Assembly: GCA_964514665.1 (NCBI GenBank)
Contig: CAZESH010000097.1
Coordinates: 1 to 13,188 of the forward strand
DNA from: CAZESH01 sp964514665
GTDB lineage: Bacteria > Bacillota > Bacilli > Paenibacillales > KCTC-25726
Length of the DNA stretch: 13,188 nt
Direction: 5' to 3'
In this document: positions 1 through 7,008 of the stretch, in pieces
How the letters are laid out: every line of letters starts with the position of its first letter
How positions within the stretch are numbered: the first letter of the stretch is position 1
The notes under the pieces: model-generated
Told to the model about the DNA's origin: nothing
The model's input: the letters and a program-made list of their open reading frames with translations, nothing else
Database searches by the model: none
Made by a program: the position numbers and the translations under genes

Positions 1-1996
1 GCCAAGAGAACTGTGGGAAAGCGATTTTCGCCGCATGAGTAAGATAGGCTTCTCCATTGTACGAATGGCAGAATTCGCTTGGAACGTATTTGAACCCGAG
101 GAAGGGATGTTCCAATTTGAATTATTCGATGAAGCATTGGATCTTGCCCACCAATTCGGGCTGCGGGTCATCATGGGTACACCCACCGCGACGCCGCCTG
201 CTTGGCTGACGCTCAAGTATCCAGAAACCTTGAACGCAAGCAAAACAGGTGTCGTTTATGAGCATGGAATGCGGCGGCATTATAATTACAACTCTCCGGT
301 TTATCAGCAATACTGCGCGCGTATTGTCACAGTGCTTGCAGAACATTACTGCGATCATCCTGCCATCGCTGGCTGGCAAATCGATAATGAACTGAACTGT
401 GAAGTTAACGTGTTCTACTCTGAAGCGGATCATCGGGCATTTCGGGTTTGGCTCGAGCGGAAATACGGTACGCTGGAACAACTAAATGAAGCATGGGGCG
501 CCGTATTTTGGAATCAAACCTATACGGCTTGGGAACAGGTGCATTTAACGCGCCCGGCACCATCCGACTCCGCTAATCCTCATCAAGCCCTGGATGAAAA
601 AAGATTTATTTCCGATAGTGCAATTTCTTTTGCCAAGCTGCAGGCAGACATTTTGCGCGAGAAAGCTCCACGGCATTGGATCACAACCAATGGTTTATTC
701 GGGCATTTGGATTCACATCAACTTACGGATACATGCTTGGATGTTTTTTCGTATGATTCTTATCCGCAATTCAGCTCCATTTATCCGGATGAGGGTCCGG
801 AGCCTCTCTTGGATCGCAAGTGGGGCATGAATTTAAGCCGTGTTCGCAATATTTCGCCGCAGTTTTGCGTGATGGAACAGCAATCCGGCCCAGGAGGGTG
901 GGTGAATCGGATGGTGATGCCTTCCCCTGAACCGGGACAAATGCGCTTGTGGACCTATCAATCGATTGCCCATGGGGCCGATATGCTGCTGTATTTTCGC
1001 TGGAGAACCGCTGCGTTCGGAACGGAAATTTATTGGCACGGAATCAATGATTACCACAATCAACCGAATCGCCGGATTACAGAGGTTCAGCAAATCGGTC
1101 AAGAGCTGCAGCATATCGGGCATGAAATAATCGGCAAGGTTTATCAAGCGGAAGTCGCGCTGCTGTCCGACTACGACAACGAGTGGGATGGAGAATTCGA
1201 CCAATGGCATGGTCCGCTGCGCAGCAAGAGCGAAATGGCTTGGTTTAAAGCTTTGCAGCACCGGCATATTCCTGCAGACATTTTCCAGCTTGGCCCAAAT
1301 ACGACATTATCCGAGCTGCAGGCTTATAAGCTGCTCATTTATCCTCATCCGGCCATGATCAAAGAAGAACAGGCAGAATTACTGAAAGCGTATGTCGCTC
1401 AAGGCGGCATTTTATTATCGGGCTGCCGGACAGGCTATAAGGATCAAAACGGCCATTGTCCGATGCGTCCGATGCCGGGTCTTCTTGCCGATCTTTTCGG
1501 CGTGACCGTAGAAGACTTCAGCATCGTTGGCCCTCATCAATCCGCTCCCGTCTTGCGAGCGACAAGCCCGTCTTTTCCGGAGAAGCTTGCTGTCGATGCC
1601 TTCATCGATATTCTCGACGTACAGAGCGGCAGCGCTAAAGTGCTTTATGAGTATGGCGAGGGATACATGATGGGCAGCCCGGCGTCCGCCATTCATGATT
1701 ACGGGAAGGGTCAAGCGATTTATTTCGGGTCGGCTTTCACCAAACAATCGGCCGATGCTTTCATCCATTTTCTGCAAATCCAATCTCCGCTGCATGACGT
1801 GGTAGAACTTCCCGAAGCCGTGGAGCTGTCGATCCGAGCCAGCGAAGATGGACAAAACCGAATCGTTTTCTTGCTCAATTATGCAAAAATCCCCGTTCAG
1901 CTCGCATTTAAGCAAGCACGGACAAATCTGCTGAACGGTAAAGCTTTGCAGGGAATCGTGACGATGGAACCATACGATGTCATCGCCTTTAGATAG
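1..1996 (+). CDS. GH42 beta-galactosidase, 5' end cut by the window edge
   Basis: Retaining glycoside hydrolase of family 42, which removes terminal beta-galactose from oligosaccharides. The reading frame is open from base 2: codons before the ATG at 35 read PRELWESDFRR, matching the usual GH42 N-terminus (a GGDYxPEQW segment then follows the start), so ATG 35 is internal and only about ten residues are missing. Numbering from that ATG, the TIM barrel covers about 1-370, with the acid/base Glu119 in the motif WQIDNE and the likely nucleophile Glu281 in VMEQQSG. A flavodoxin-like trimerisation domain follows (about 375-580, starting VALLSDYDNEWD), then a small C-terminal beta domain. The visible 664 residues fit the normal family length of about 670-690. 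No secretion signal can be judged because the start is absent. A strong hairpin terminator follows, so it is transcriptionally separate from the fucose genes, though it may act on the same galactose-containing glycans (inference). Confidence 0.93.
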   Translation, partial: PRELWESDFRRMSKIGFSIVRMAEFAWNVFEPEEGMFQFELFDEALDLAHQFGLRVIMGTPTATPPAWLTLKYPETLNASKTGVVYEHGMRRHYNYNSPVYQQYCARIVTVLAEHYCDHPAIAGWQIDNELNCEVNVFYSEADHRAFRVWLERKYGTLEQLNEAWGAVFWNQTYTAWEQVHLTRPAPSDSANPHQALDEKRFISDSAISFAKLQADILREKAPRHWITTNGLFGHLDSHQLTDTCLDVFSYDSYPQFSSIYPDEGPEPLLDRKWGMNLSRVRNISPQFCVMEQQSGPGGWVNRMVMPSPEPGQMRLWTYQSIAHGADMLLYFRWRTAAFGTEIYWHGINDYHNQPNRRITEVQQIGQELQHIGHEIIGKVYQAEVALLSDYDNEWDGEFDQWHGPLRSKSEMAWFKALQHRHIPADIFQLGPNTTLSELQAYKLLIYPHPAMIKEEQAELLKAYVAQGGILLSGCRTGYKDQNGHCPMRPMPGLLADLFGVTVEDFSIVGPHQSAPVLRATSPSFPEKLAVDAFIDILDVQSGSAKVLYEYGEGYMMGSPASAIHDYGKGQAIYFGSAFTKQSADAFIHFLQIQSPLHDVVELPEAVELSIRASEDGQNRIVFLLNYAKIPVQLAFKQARTNLLNGKALQGIVTMEPYDVIAFR

Positions 1997-2018
1997 TCCG
2001 GGTGTAACGGTCATCTAG

Positions 2019-2070
2019 CGCATCGGCAAATTCGCTCCGGAAGCGAAATGCCGATGCGTTTTGTTTTTTT
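2019..2070 (+). terminator. Rho-independent terminator after the GH42 gene
   Basis: A 10-bp outer stem (CGCATCGGCA at 2019-2028 with TGCCGATGCG at 2049-2058) and a 6-bp inner stem (TTCGCT at 2031-2036 with AGCGAA at 2042-2047) are separated by a small bulge and capped by a 5-base loop. It is followed by TTTTGTTTTTTT. It lies 23 bases after the GH42 stop codon. An almost identical hairpin occurs at 11098-11144. Confidence 0.92.
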
Positions 2071-2132
2071 ATCAAAAATATACAAAAGTTCTCATAAAAA
2101 GCCATAAAAAACGAATGGATGAAGACCATGCT

Positions 2133-2165
2133 TTGACAACTTTTTTGAATCATAAGATTTATCAT
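2133..2165 (+). promoter_or_regulatory. Candidate promoter for the mutarotase-dehydratase unit
   Basis: A perfect -35 hexamer TTGACA lies at 2133-2138, about 45 bases before the mutarotase ATG, in AT-rich DNA downstream of a terminator. No good -10 sits at 16-18 bases: the best nearby candidates are TAAGAT at 2153 (spacing 14) and TTTATC at 2158 (spacing 19). The position is right for an operon promoter. The poor -10 or spacing could mean it needs an activator, or that the match is chance. Confidence 0.35.
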
Positions 2166-2183
2166 GAAAGGACAATTAATTAA

Positions 2184-2531
2184 ATGATCAGTGGTTGGTG
2201 GCATGAAGTGAGGAGATTTGGAAGCGTTATCAAAGTAAAGCCCGAAAAGCTGGAAGAGTATAAGATGCTTCATGCAAACCCCTGGCCGGAGATTTGTGAA
2301 ACGATCAGGTCCTGCCATATTCACAATTACTCGATTTATTTCAAAGATGGATATCTCTTCAGTTACTTTGAATATCATGGCACAAATTTCGCGGAGGATA
2401 TGGCGAGGATGGCGGCCGATCCGGCGACCCGGGAATGGTGGAAAATGACGGATCCTTGCCAGGAGCCTTTGGAAACAAGATCCGAGGGAGAATGGTGGGC
2501 TGCGATGGAGGAAGTATTTCACCTTGATTAG
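2184..2531 (+). CDS. L-rhamnose/L-fucose mutarotase family protein (RhaM-like, COG3254)
   Basis: Small cytoplasmic enzyme of the RhaM/DUF718 fold (ferredoxin-like dimer), which interconverts the alpha and beta anomers of 6-deoxy-aldoses. Supporting segments are VIKVKPEKLEEYKMLH, NPWPEI, HNYSIYF, the paired Trp in REWWK, and the C-terminal EVFHLD. The Tyr27 and His30 pair of EEYKMLH corresponds to the Tyr/His catalytic pair described for E. coli RhaM. The family includes members in L-fucose clusters often called type 2 fucose mutarotase; next to two fucosidases and a fuconate-dehydratase-like gene, L-fucose is the more likely substrate (inference). The start is uncertain: ATG 2184 has GAAAGGA 11 bases upstream, whereas an in-frame GTG at 2208 gives MRRFGSVIKVKPEK, closer to typical family N-termini, with only a weak GGTGG before it. 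It is first in a unit with the SDR remnant 33 bases downstream. Confidence 0.88.
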   Translation: MISGWWHEVRRFGSVIKVKPEKLEEYKMLHANPWPEICETIRSCHIHNYSIYFKDGYLFSYFEYHGTNFAEDMARMAADPATREWWKMTDPCQEPLETRSEGEWWAAMEEVFHLD

Positions 2532-2564
2532 AGCGAACAAATTTTAATACCAGGGGAGAGGGCG

Positions 2565-2790
2565 ATGAACTTTGCGGGGAAGGTAGCGATCATTACCGGA
2601 GGAGCCTCGGGGATAGGCGAAGAGACCGCCAAGCTTTTTTCACGATATGATGCCGCTGTTGGAAACGTGGGGCAGAACCGCATCTTCATTGGACATCGCA
2701 CAGGCCGCAGTATTTCTTTCCGGCGAACAGTCCGGTTTTATTACCGGTGTAGCCCTGCCTGTCGAAGGAGGAGCATCTTTAGGATATTAA
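2565..2790 (+). pseudogene. Short-chain dehydrogenase/reductase remnant with internal deletion and frameshift
   Basis: The first about 30 codons (2565 to about 2657) encode a classical SDR start, with the nucleotide-binding motif TGGASGIG at residues 11-18, then EETAKLF. From about 2660 to the TAA at 2788-2790, in the +1-shifted frame, the DNA encodes a classical SDR end: DIAQAAVFLSGEQSG, then ITGVALPVEGG, then ASLGY. The middle (cofactor Asp, catalytic Ser and YxxxK, about 170 residues of a normal 250) is missing. The first frame happens to run on to a TAG at 2808-2810, directly before the dehydratase ATG, but its tail (RRTVRFYYRCSPACRRRS) is not SDR-like. A good Shine-Dalgarno (GGGGAGAGG, 2553-2561) survives. 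By position, the intact ancestor was probably an L-fucose or 2-keto-3-deoxy-L-fuconate dehydrogenase. An assembly error is possible. Confidence 0.85.
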
Positions 2791-2810
2791 AGGAAAAGGG
2801 AGGGGATTAG

Positions 2811-3908
2811 ATGATCATAACTGGCGTGGAACCTTTTATTCTGCACGTTCCCATAACCCCGCCGATTACCGACGCCATTAACGCCGCGACTCATTGGGGG
2901 CTTGCCGGAGTACGCATTTTCACGGATGAAGGGTTAACCGGCTGCGGCTACACCGGCACGTGTGCTTATGGAGACGAAATGATCACACAGACCATTGAAC
3001 GCTATTACGCACCTGAATTAATCGGCAAGGATCCGTTTATGGTGAAGGGAATTTGGGATGAACTTCGTTTTGGAAAAATGCATTGGATCGGCCGCGCCGG
3101 CATTACGCACATGGCGCTTGCAGCTGTGGATATCGCCTTGTGGGATTTGATGTCGAAGGCAGCGGAGAAACCGCTATGGCAGTATTTGGGCGGACATAAA
3201 TCTGGGAAAATAAAAGCCTATAATACGAACGGCGGCTGGCTGAATTGGTCAAACGAGAGACTCATACATGATGTGTCGGAAATTATGGAGCAAGGATTCA
3301 GCGGGGTAAAGATCAAGGTGGGAAAGCCGGATCCGCGGGAAGACTACGAGCGCGTTAAAGCTGTCAGAAAGGCGATCGGAGATCGGGCACTTTTGATGAT
3401 CGACGTCAACCAGCAATGGGATATCAATACCGCCATGATTTGGGGCAGAAGATGCGAGGAGTTTGATTTATATTGGCTGGAAGAACCGCTTAATCCTGAT
3501 GACATCCTGGGTCATAAAAAATTGGCGGATGCCTTGAATGTACCGATCGCGTTAGGTGAGCATGTGTATACGAAATATGCCTTCCGGGATTATATCCATC
3601 AAGGGGCCGTTGAATATGTCCAGGTGGACGTAACCAGAGTCGGCGGGATCACGGAATGGATGCAGGTGGCAGGGTTGGCTGCTTCTTATGAACTGCCAAT
3701 CTGTCCTCATATCGGAGATATGGGCCAAATTCATCAGCATTTGGTAGCTTCTGCGCAAAATGCCGCCATGCTGGAATATATTCCCTGGATCCGTCACATT
3801 TTCAAAGAACCGGTTACGGTAGTTGACGGCTTCTACAAGCTGCCGCAGCTGCCAGGCGCATCCACCGAGATTCTGCCGGAGTATTTTGCCAAATACCGGG
3901 TGGGTTGA
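2811..3908 (+). CDS. Enolase-superfamily sugar-acid dehydratase (mandelate racemase subgroup)
   Basis: Mg2+-dependent dehydratase that removes water from an aldonate to give a 2-keto-3-deoxy acid, probably cytoplasmic. The 365-residue length is typical. The capping domain is about 1-125, with a mobile-loop region near 15-30. The barrel carries the full set for this subgroup: KIK with Lys167 and Lys169, metal ligands Asp198 (IDVN), Glu224 (LEEPL) and Glu250 (GEHVY), and the His300-Asp273 dyad (CPHIGD, VQVDVTRVGG). It belongs with acid-sugar dehydratases such as those for L-fuconate, galactonate and rhamnonate; substrate cannot be read from sequence alone. With a mutarotase upstream and fucosidases downstream, L-fuconate or a close analogue is the best inference. 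The ribosome site GGGAGGGG lies just before ATG 2811, which directly abuts the TAG of the read-through frame of the broken SDR gene. Confidence 0.9.
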   Translation: MIITGVEPFILHVPITPPITDAINAATHWGLAGVRIFTDEGLTGCGYTGTCAYGDEMITQTIERYYAPELIGKDPFMVKGIWDELRFGKMHWIGRAGITHMALAAVDIALWDLMSKAAEKPLWQYLGGHKSGKIKAYNTNGGWLNWSNERLIHDVSEIMEQGFSGVKIKVGKPDPREDYERVKAVRKAIGDRALLMIDVNQQWDINTAMIWGRRCEEFDLYWLEEPLNPDDILGHKKLADALNVPIALGEHVYTKYAFRDYIHQGAVEYVQVDVTRVGGITEWMQVAGLAASYELPICPHIGDMGQIHQHLVASAQNAAMLEYIPWIRHIFKEPVTVVDGFYKLPQLPGASTEILPEYFAKYRVG

Positions 3909-3941
3909 GGACTGCTATGCCGCTTTATAGCCGAAAAAATC

Positions 3942-3968
3942 ATGTACGATACATCCTATACTATACAT
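3942..3968 (+). promoter_or_regulatory. Candidate GntR operators overlapping a -10-like element
   Basis: ATGTA-CGA-TACAT at 3942-3954 is a perfect interrupted palindrome. A degenerate second copy, CTATA-CTA-TACAT, at 3956-3968 keeps the right arm and 3 of 5 bases of the left arm; the two centres are 14 bases apart. The spacing and short T/A-rich arms resemble FadR-subfamily GntR operators. TATACT at 3957-3962 is a plausible -10 inside the second copy, although no convincing -35 lies at 16-18 bases. They sit 17-44 bases before the regulator's start, so autorepression of the regulator and its downstream operon is the simplest reading. Confidence 0.5.
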
Positions 3969-3985
3969 GAATTGGGGTTTGAAAA

Positions 3986-4657
3986 TTGAAAAGAGTCTTA
4001 AAGCGCTCCGTTATTGCGGCGGAAATTTATGACATCATCAAGGAACAGATTCTCGATCACACATTGGCTCCGGGAGAAAAAGCGAATATCGACCAAATCG
4101 CGCGTGATTTGAACGTATCCAACATTCCCGTCCGGGAAGCGCTGCAGCGGCTTGCGGCGGAGGGATTCATCAAAATGGTCCCCTATAAAGGCATGTTTGT
4201 GATGAGCATCAGCCTGCAGGAATTCGATGAAATTTTCGAGGTTCGCACACATTTGGAGACCTTTGCGATCTGCAAAGCGATGCGCCGGTTGAGCCAAGAA
4301 CAGCTGCAAAAGCTGGATTGCGACATGAAGGCGTGGGGGAAACAAAATCCGGTTTCAACCGAGGAAAAGCTGGAGCTGATTTCACAAATCAACAAAGGCC
4401 TTCACGGCATGATTTTGCGGCACTGCGGCAACGAGCTGCTGAAACAGCTGGTGGAATCCTTTATAGAGCGCGTTTCAAGGTATTTGGCCCTGATTCAGCC
4501 TGAAATGACAGACGATATTATCGAGCATGAAATGCAAGAGCACGGGCAGGTCCTGGATGCGCTCATAAAAGGCGAGCAAACGGAAGCGGTGCAAGCGATG
4601 AAGCGACATTTGAACAATTCCCATGAGCGGACGAGAAAATATCTGGATTTTCATTAA
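3986..4657 (+). CDS. GntR-family transcriptional regulator, FadR/FCD subfamily
   Basis: A DNA-binding regulator of 223 residues. The N-terminal winged helix (about 8-75) shows the hallmark series LAPGEKANIDQIARDLNVS, IPVREALQRLAAEGFIK and a wing around YKGMF. The rest (about 80-215) is an all-helical FCD ligand domain; His140, His186 (EHGQVLDA) and His208 are candidate metal/ligand-site residues by analogy with the family. FCD regulators usually bind sugar acids or other carboxylates, so the effector may be a product such as L-fuconate (inference). Translation starts at TTG 3986: a TGA at 3980 blocks any upstream in-frame start and the ribosome site is weak (GGGG near 3974), suggesting low expression. 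The first fucosidase gene follows after 36 bases without a terminator, so it probably heads the fucosidase/transport operon and controls it. Confidence 0.9.
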   Translation: MKRVLKRSVIAAEIYDIIKEQILDHTLAPGEKANIDQIARDLNVSNIPVREALQRLAAEGFIKMVPYKGMFVMSISLQEFDEIFEVRTHLETFAICKAMRRLSQEQLQKLDCDMKAWGKQNPVSTEEKLELISQINKGLHGMILRHCGNELLKQLVESFIERVSRYLALIQPEMTDDIIEHEMQEHGQVLDALIKGEQTEAVQAMKRHLNNSHERTRKYLDFH

Positions 4658-4693
4658 GCAGTTGAAAAAATAACAAGGAAAAGGTGAGAAAAA

Positions 4694-5983
4694 ATGGCTA
4701 ACAACCACCCGGAAGCACAATGGTTTAACGAAGCGAGATTCGGCATTTTCTTGCACTGGGGCCCTTACTCCCTAAGGGAAATTGAAGCTTCCTGGCCGCT
4801 GATGAAACATAGTGCGCAGCATCTTCCCGCCGATCAATACGAAGCTCTGGCCGAGCGGTTCAATCCGCAGCAATATGAGCCGAAAGAGTGGGTACGGATC
4901 GCCAAGGAAGCGGGCGCCAAGTACGTGGTATTGACAGCAAAGCACCATGACGGCTTCTGTATGTTCGACACGAAAACGACCGATTATTGCGCCGCGAAAA
5001 AAGGGCCGGGAAGGGACTTGATCGCGCCATACATTGAGGCGCTCCATGAGGCCGGGTTAAAGGTGGGACTCTATTTCACGACAATCGACTGGCATGATCC
5101 CGATTTTGCCACGATACCAATTGCGCCTTATATCCAATCGCCCAAACCTTTCGAATACGATCCGCTCAGATGGTTCGAATTCCACAAGCGATTCATGGAG
5201 CAACTGAGGGAATTGCTGACCAACTATGGGCGAATCGACATGATCTTTTTCGATGTTCCCGGTTTCGGAGCAGACCGCTGGCGAAGCAGCGAAGTGAAGC
5301 AGATGCTGTTGAATCTTCAGCCGCATCTGATCATCAACGACCGTTTGCCGGATGTCGGAGATTATGCCACGCCGGAGCAGTTCATCCCGCAGATTCCGCC
5401 GGAAGGCTGGTGGGAAACCTGCATGACGATGAATCATCAATGGGCCTATCATTCCGATCCATCCACTTACAAGAGTGCAAGAACACTGCTCACTTATTTG
5501 TCGGAAATTTCGGGGAAAGGGGGAAACCTTTTGCTCAATGTAGGGCCAAAGCCGGATGGAACTTTACCCGAGGAGGCTATTACCCGCCTGCAAGAGATCG
5601 GCGATTGGATGAAGCATTCCGGTGAAGCGATTTATGGAACGGTCCAGCCGCCCGTACATTATCCTCCATGTTTCTACGGGCCCGTTACCTGCAAATTAAA
5701 TACGGTTTATCTGCATGTGCCGGATATCCCGAGAGAAGCGGTGGAATTAAGGGGGGTTATCGGGGAGGTGGAACAAGTTCGCTTGTTAAGGACAGGTGAG
5801 GCGCTCCGATACGAAGTCTCCAAAGCTCCAAATTTTTGGAAGCATGCGGATCAACGGACACGGGTTGAATTGTCTGCCGGTCAATGCGATCCCTATATTA
5901 CGGTCATTGCCATAGATTTTAAAGATCGGCCGGAATGGCCGGGATTGAATTATAAAGGCCAAAAAGCCTGGGGTGTCGTTTAA
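4694..5983 (+). CDS. Alpha-L-fucosidase, GH29 (first copy)
   Basis: Retaining alpha-L-fucosidase, releasing L-fucose from oligosaccharides. The 429 residues begin with the GH29 signature RFGIFLHWGPYS (15-26). Next come YVVLTAKHHDGF with His84, His85 and Asp86 in the fucose pocket, GLKVGLYFTTIDWH, and the strand IDMIFFD with the probable nucleophile Asp187. Glu228 in TPEQ and Glu241 in WWETC are candidate acid/base residues; the acid/base is not well conserved across GH29. GGNLLLNVGP closes the barrel at about 276-285, followed by a beta-sandwich C-terminal domain from about 320. There is no signal peptide, so it acts in the cytoplasm on imported glycans. A good ribosome site (AAGGTGAG) precedes ATG 4694. 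It shares the fold and motifs with the fucosidase at 9763, but the region between barrel strands differs, so the two probably cut different linkages (inference). Confidence 0.93.
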   Translation: MANNHPEAQWFNEARFGIFLHWGPYSLREIEASWPLMKHSAQHLPADQYEALAERFNPQQYEPKEWVRIAKEAGAKYVVLTAKHHDGFCMFDTKTTDYCAAKKGPGRDLIAPYIEALHEAGLKVGLYFTTIDWHDPDFATIPIAPYIQSPKPFEYDPLRWFEFHKRFMEQLRELLTNYGRIDMIFFDVPGFGADRWRSSEVKQMLLNLQPHLIINDRLPDVGDYATPEQFIPQIPPEGWWETCMTMNHQWAYHSDPSTYKSARTLLTYLSEISGKGGNLLLNVGPKPDGTLPEEAITRLQEIGDWMKHSGEAIYGTVQPPVHYPPCFYGPVTCKLNTVYLHVPDIPREAVELRGVIGEVEQVRLLRTGEALRYEVSKAPNFWKHADQRTRVELSAGQCDPYITVIAIDFKDRPEWPGLNYKGQKAWGVV

Positions 5984-5993
5984 TACTTGGTAA

Positions 5994-6007
5994 TGTAAGC
6001 GATTGCA
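5994..6007 (+). promoter_or_regulatory. Catabolite-responsive element (cre) for CcpA
   Basis: TGTAAGCGATTGCA matches the 14-base cre consensus TGWAANCGNTNWCA at every fixed position and fails only one degenerate W position (13 of 14); with its preceding A it fully satisfies the relaxed form WTGNAANCGNWNNCW. It lies in the 47-base gap between the first fucosidase and the first permease gene, upstream of that gene's ribosome site. An internal cre usually works as a CcpA roadblock, lowering transporter expression when preferred sugars are present. Confidence 0.7.
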
Positions 6008-6030
6008 CAAAATCTTGGAGGAGGTTTCAT

Positions 6031-6996
6031 ATGGCACAACCCCAAACAATCGTCGCAAATCGCTCCAATGTGGTTGCGAAATCCCGGTTCAAAGAAACGC
6101 TGAGAAGGATATTGAAGCATTGGCAGCTTTATTTGGTCATAGCCGTTCCCACCGCCTTTTTGATTACTTTCAACTATGTTCCTATGCTTGGTGCGCAGAT
6201 TGCATTTAAAGACTATAGTCCGGTTAAAGGAATTTGGGGAAGTCCATGGGTGGGATTGAAAGAGTTTAAATTGTTTTTCAAATCCCCGTATTTCTGGCCG
6301 ATTATCTCCAACACCCTGACCATCAGCATCTACTATCTGATCGTCAGTTTGCCGGCAACCATCATTCTCGCCTTGGCGTTGAACGAGGTCAAGCATCAGC
6401 GTTTTAAAAAGATCGTGCAGATGTTTACCTACGCGCCCTATTTCATCTCTACAGTTGTCCTGGTCGGAATGATGGACATTATTCTGGCGCCGACTTCCGG
6501 ATTGTGGGGTCAGGTTTTCCGTGCATTCGGGGTGCAGAATGTTCCGAATATTCTCGGGGATCCGGGTGCGTTTCCTTCGCTGTATGTTTGGTCGGGCATC
6601 TGGCAAGAAACCGGCTACGGCGCGGTCATTTATTTGGCGGCGCTGTCCAATGTGAATCCCGAATTGTACGAGGCGGCCAAAATCGACGGTGCCAGCCGCT
6701 TCAAGAAAATGCTCTATATCGATCTTCCGGCGATTAAACCGACGATCATCGTATTGTTTATTTTGGCGGTCGGCGGCATTCTTGGCGTAGGATTTGAAAA
6801 AGTCTATCTGCTGCAAAACCCGCTCAATCTTAGTACCTCGGAGATTATTGCCACCTATGTGTATAAAATCGGTCTGCAAAATGCCAATTTCAGTTTTGGC
6901 GTGGCTGTCGGCTTGTTTAATTCGGTAGTCGGATTCCTCTTGATATTTACCGCCAACATGCTGTCCCGAAAATATTCAGAAACGAGTCTGTTTTAG
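6031..6996 (+). CDS. ABC sugar transporter permease, LplB/YtcP type (first)
   Basis: Integral membrane subunit of a CUT1-type carbohydrate importer, 321 residues. After a basic cytoplasmic N-terminus (KSRFKETLRRILKHW), predicted membrane spans lie at about 31-50, 92-117, 135-155, 185-205, 236-258 and 287-309. The EAA loop that docks with the ATPase is at about 214-233 (YEAAKIDGASRFKKMLYIDL), matching the binding-protein-dependent transport family. A very strong ribosome site (GGAGGAGG, 6017-6024) precedes ATG 6031, and a cre site lies just upstream. The next permease begins 12 bases after its stop. No ATP-binding gene is present in the window; related importers in Gram-positive bacteria share a genome-encoded MsmX-type ATPase. 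Confidence 0.93.
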   Translation: MAQPQTIVANRSNVVAKSRFKETLRRILKHWQLYLVIAVPTAFLITFNYVPMLGAQIAFKDYSPVKGIWGSPWVGLKEFKLFFKSPYFWPIISNTLTISIYYLIVSLPATIILALALNEVKHQRFKKIVQMFTYAPYFISTVVLVGMMDIILAPTSGLWGQVFRAFGVQNVPNILGDPGAFPSLYVWSGIWQETGYGAVIYLAALSNVNPELYEAAKIDGASRFKKMLYIDLPAIKPTIIVLFILAVGGILGVGFEKVYLLQNPLNLSTSEIIATYVYKIGLQNANFSFGVAVGLFNSVVGFLLIFTANMLSRKYSETSLF

Positions 6997-7008
6997 AAGG
7001 AGGACATT

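Noticed and set aside
35..37. ATG at 35 as the true start of the GH42 protein
   Set aside because: In-frame codons from base 2 encode residues conserved in GH42 (PRELWESDFRR), and no ribosome site precedes this ATG, so the gene begins before the window.
1415..2014. 199-codon minus-strand frame over the end of the GH42 gene
   Set aside because: Shadow of the GH42 coding strand with no recognisable protein features.
3914..3931. GCTAT/ATAGC hairpin after the dehydratase gene as a terminator
   Set aside because: Only 5 bp with an 8-base loop and followed by an A run rather than a T run, so not a convincing terminator; read-through from the dehydratase unit into the regulator is possible.
5980..6879. 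299-codon open frame on the minus strand opposite the first permease
   Set aside because: Basic, low-complexity-like translation with no recognisable family; it is fully antisense to a clear permease gene and has no ribosome site worth noting.
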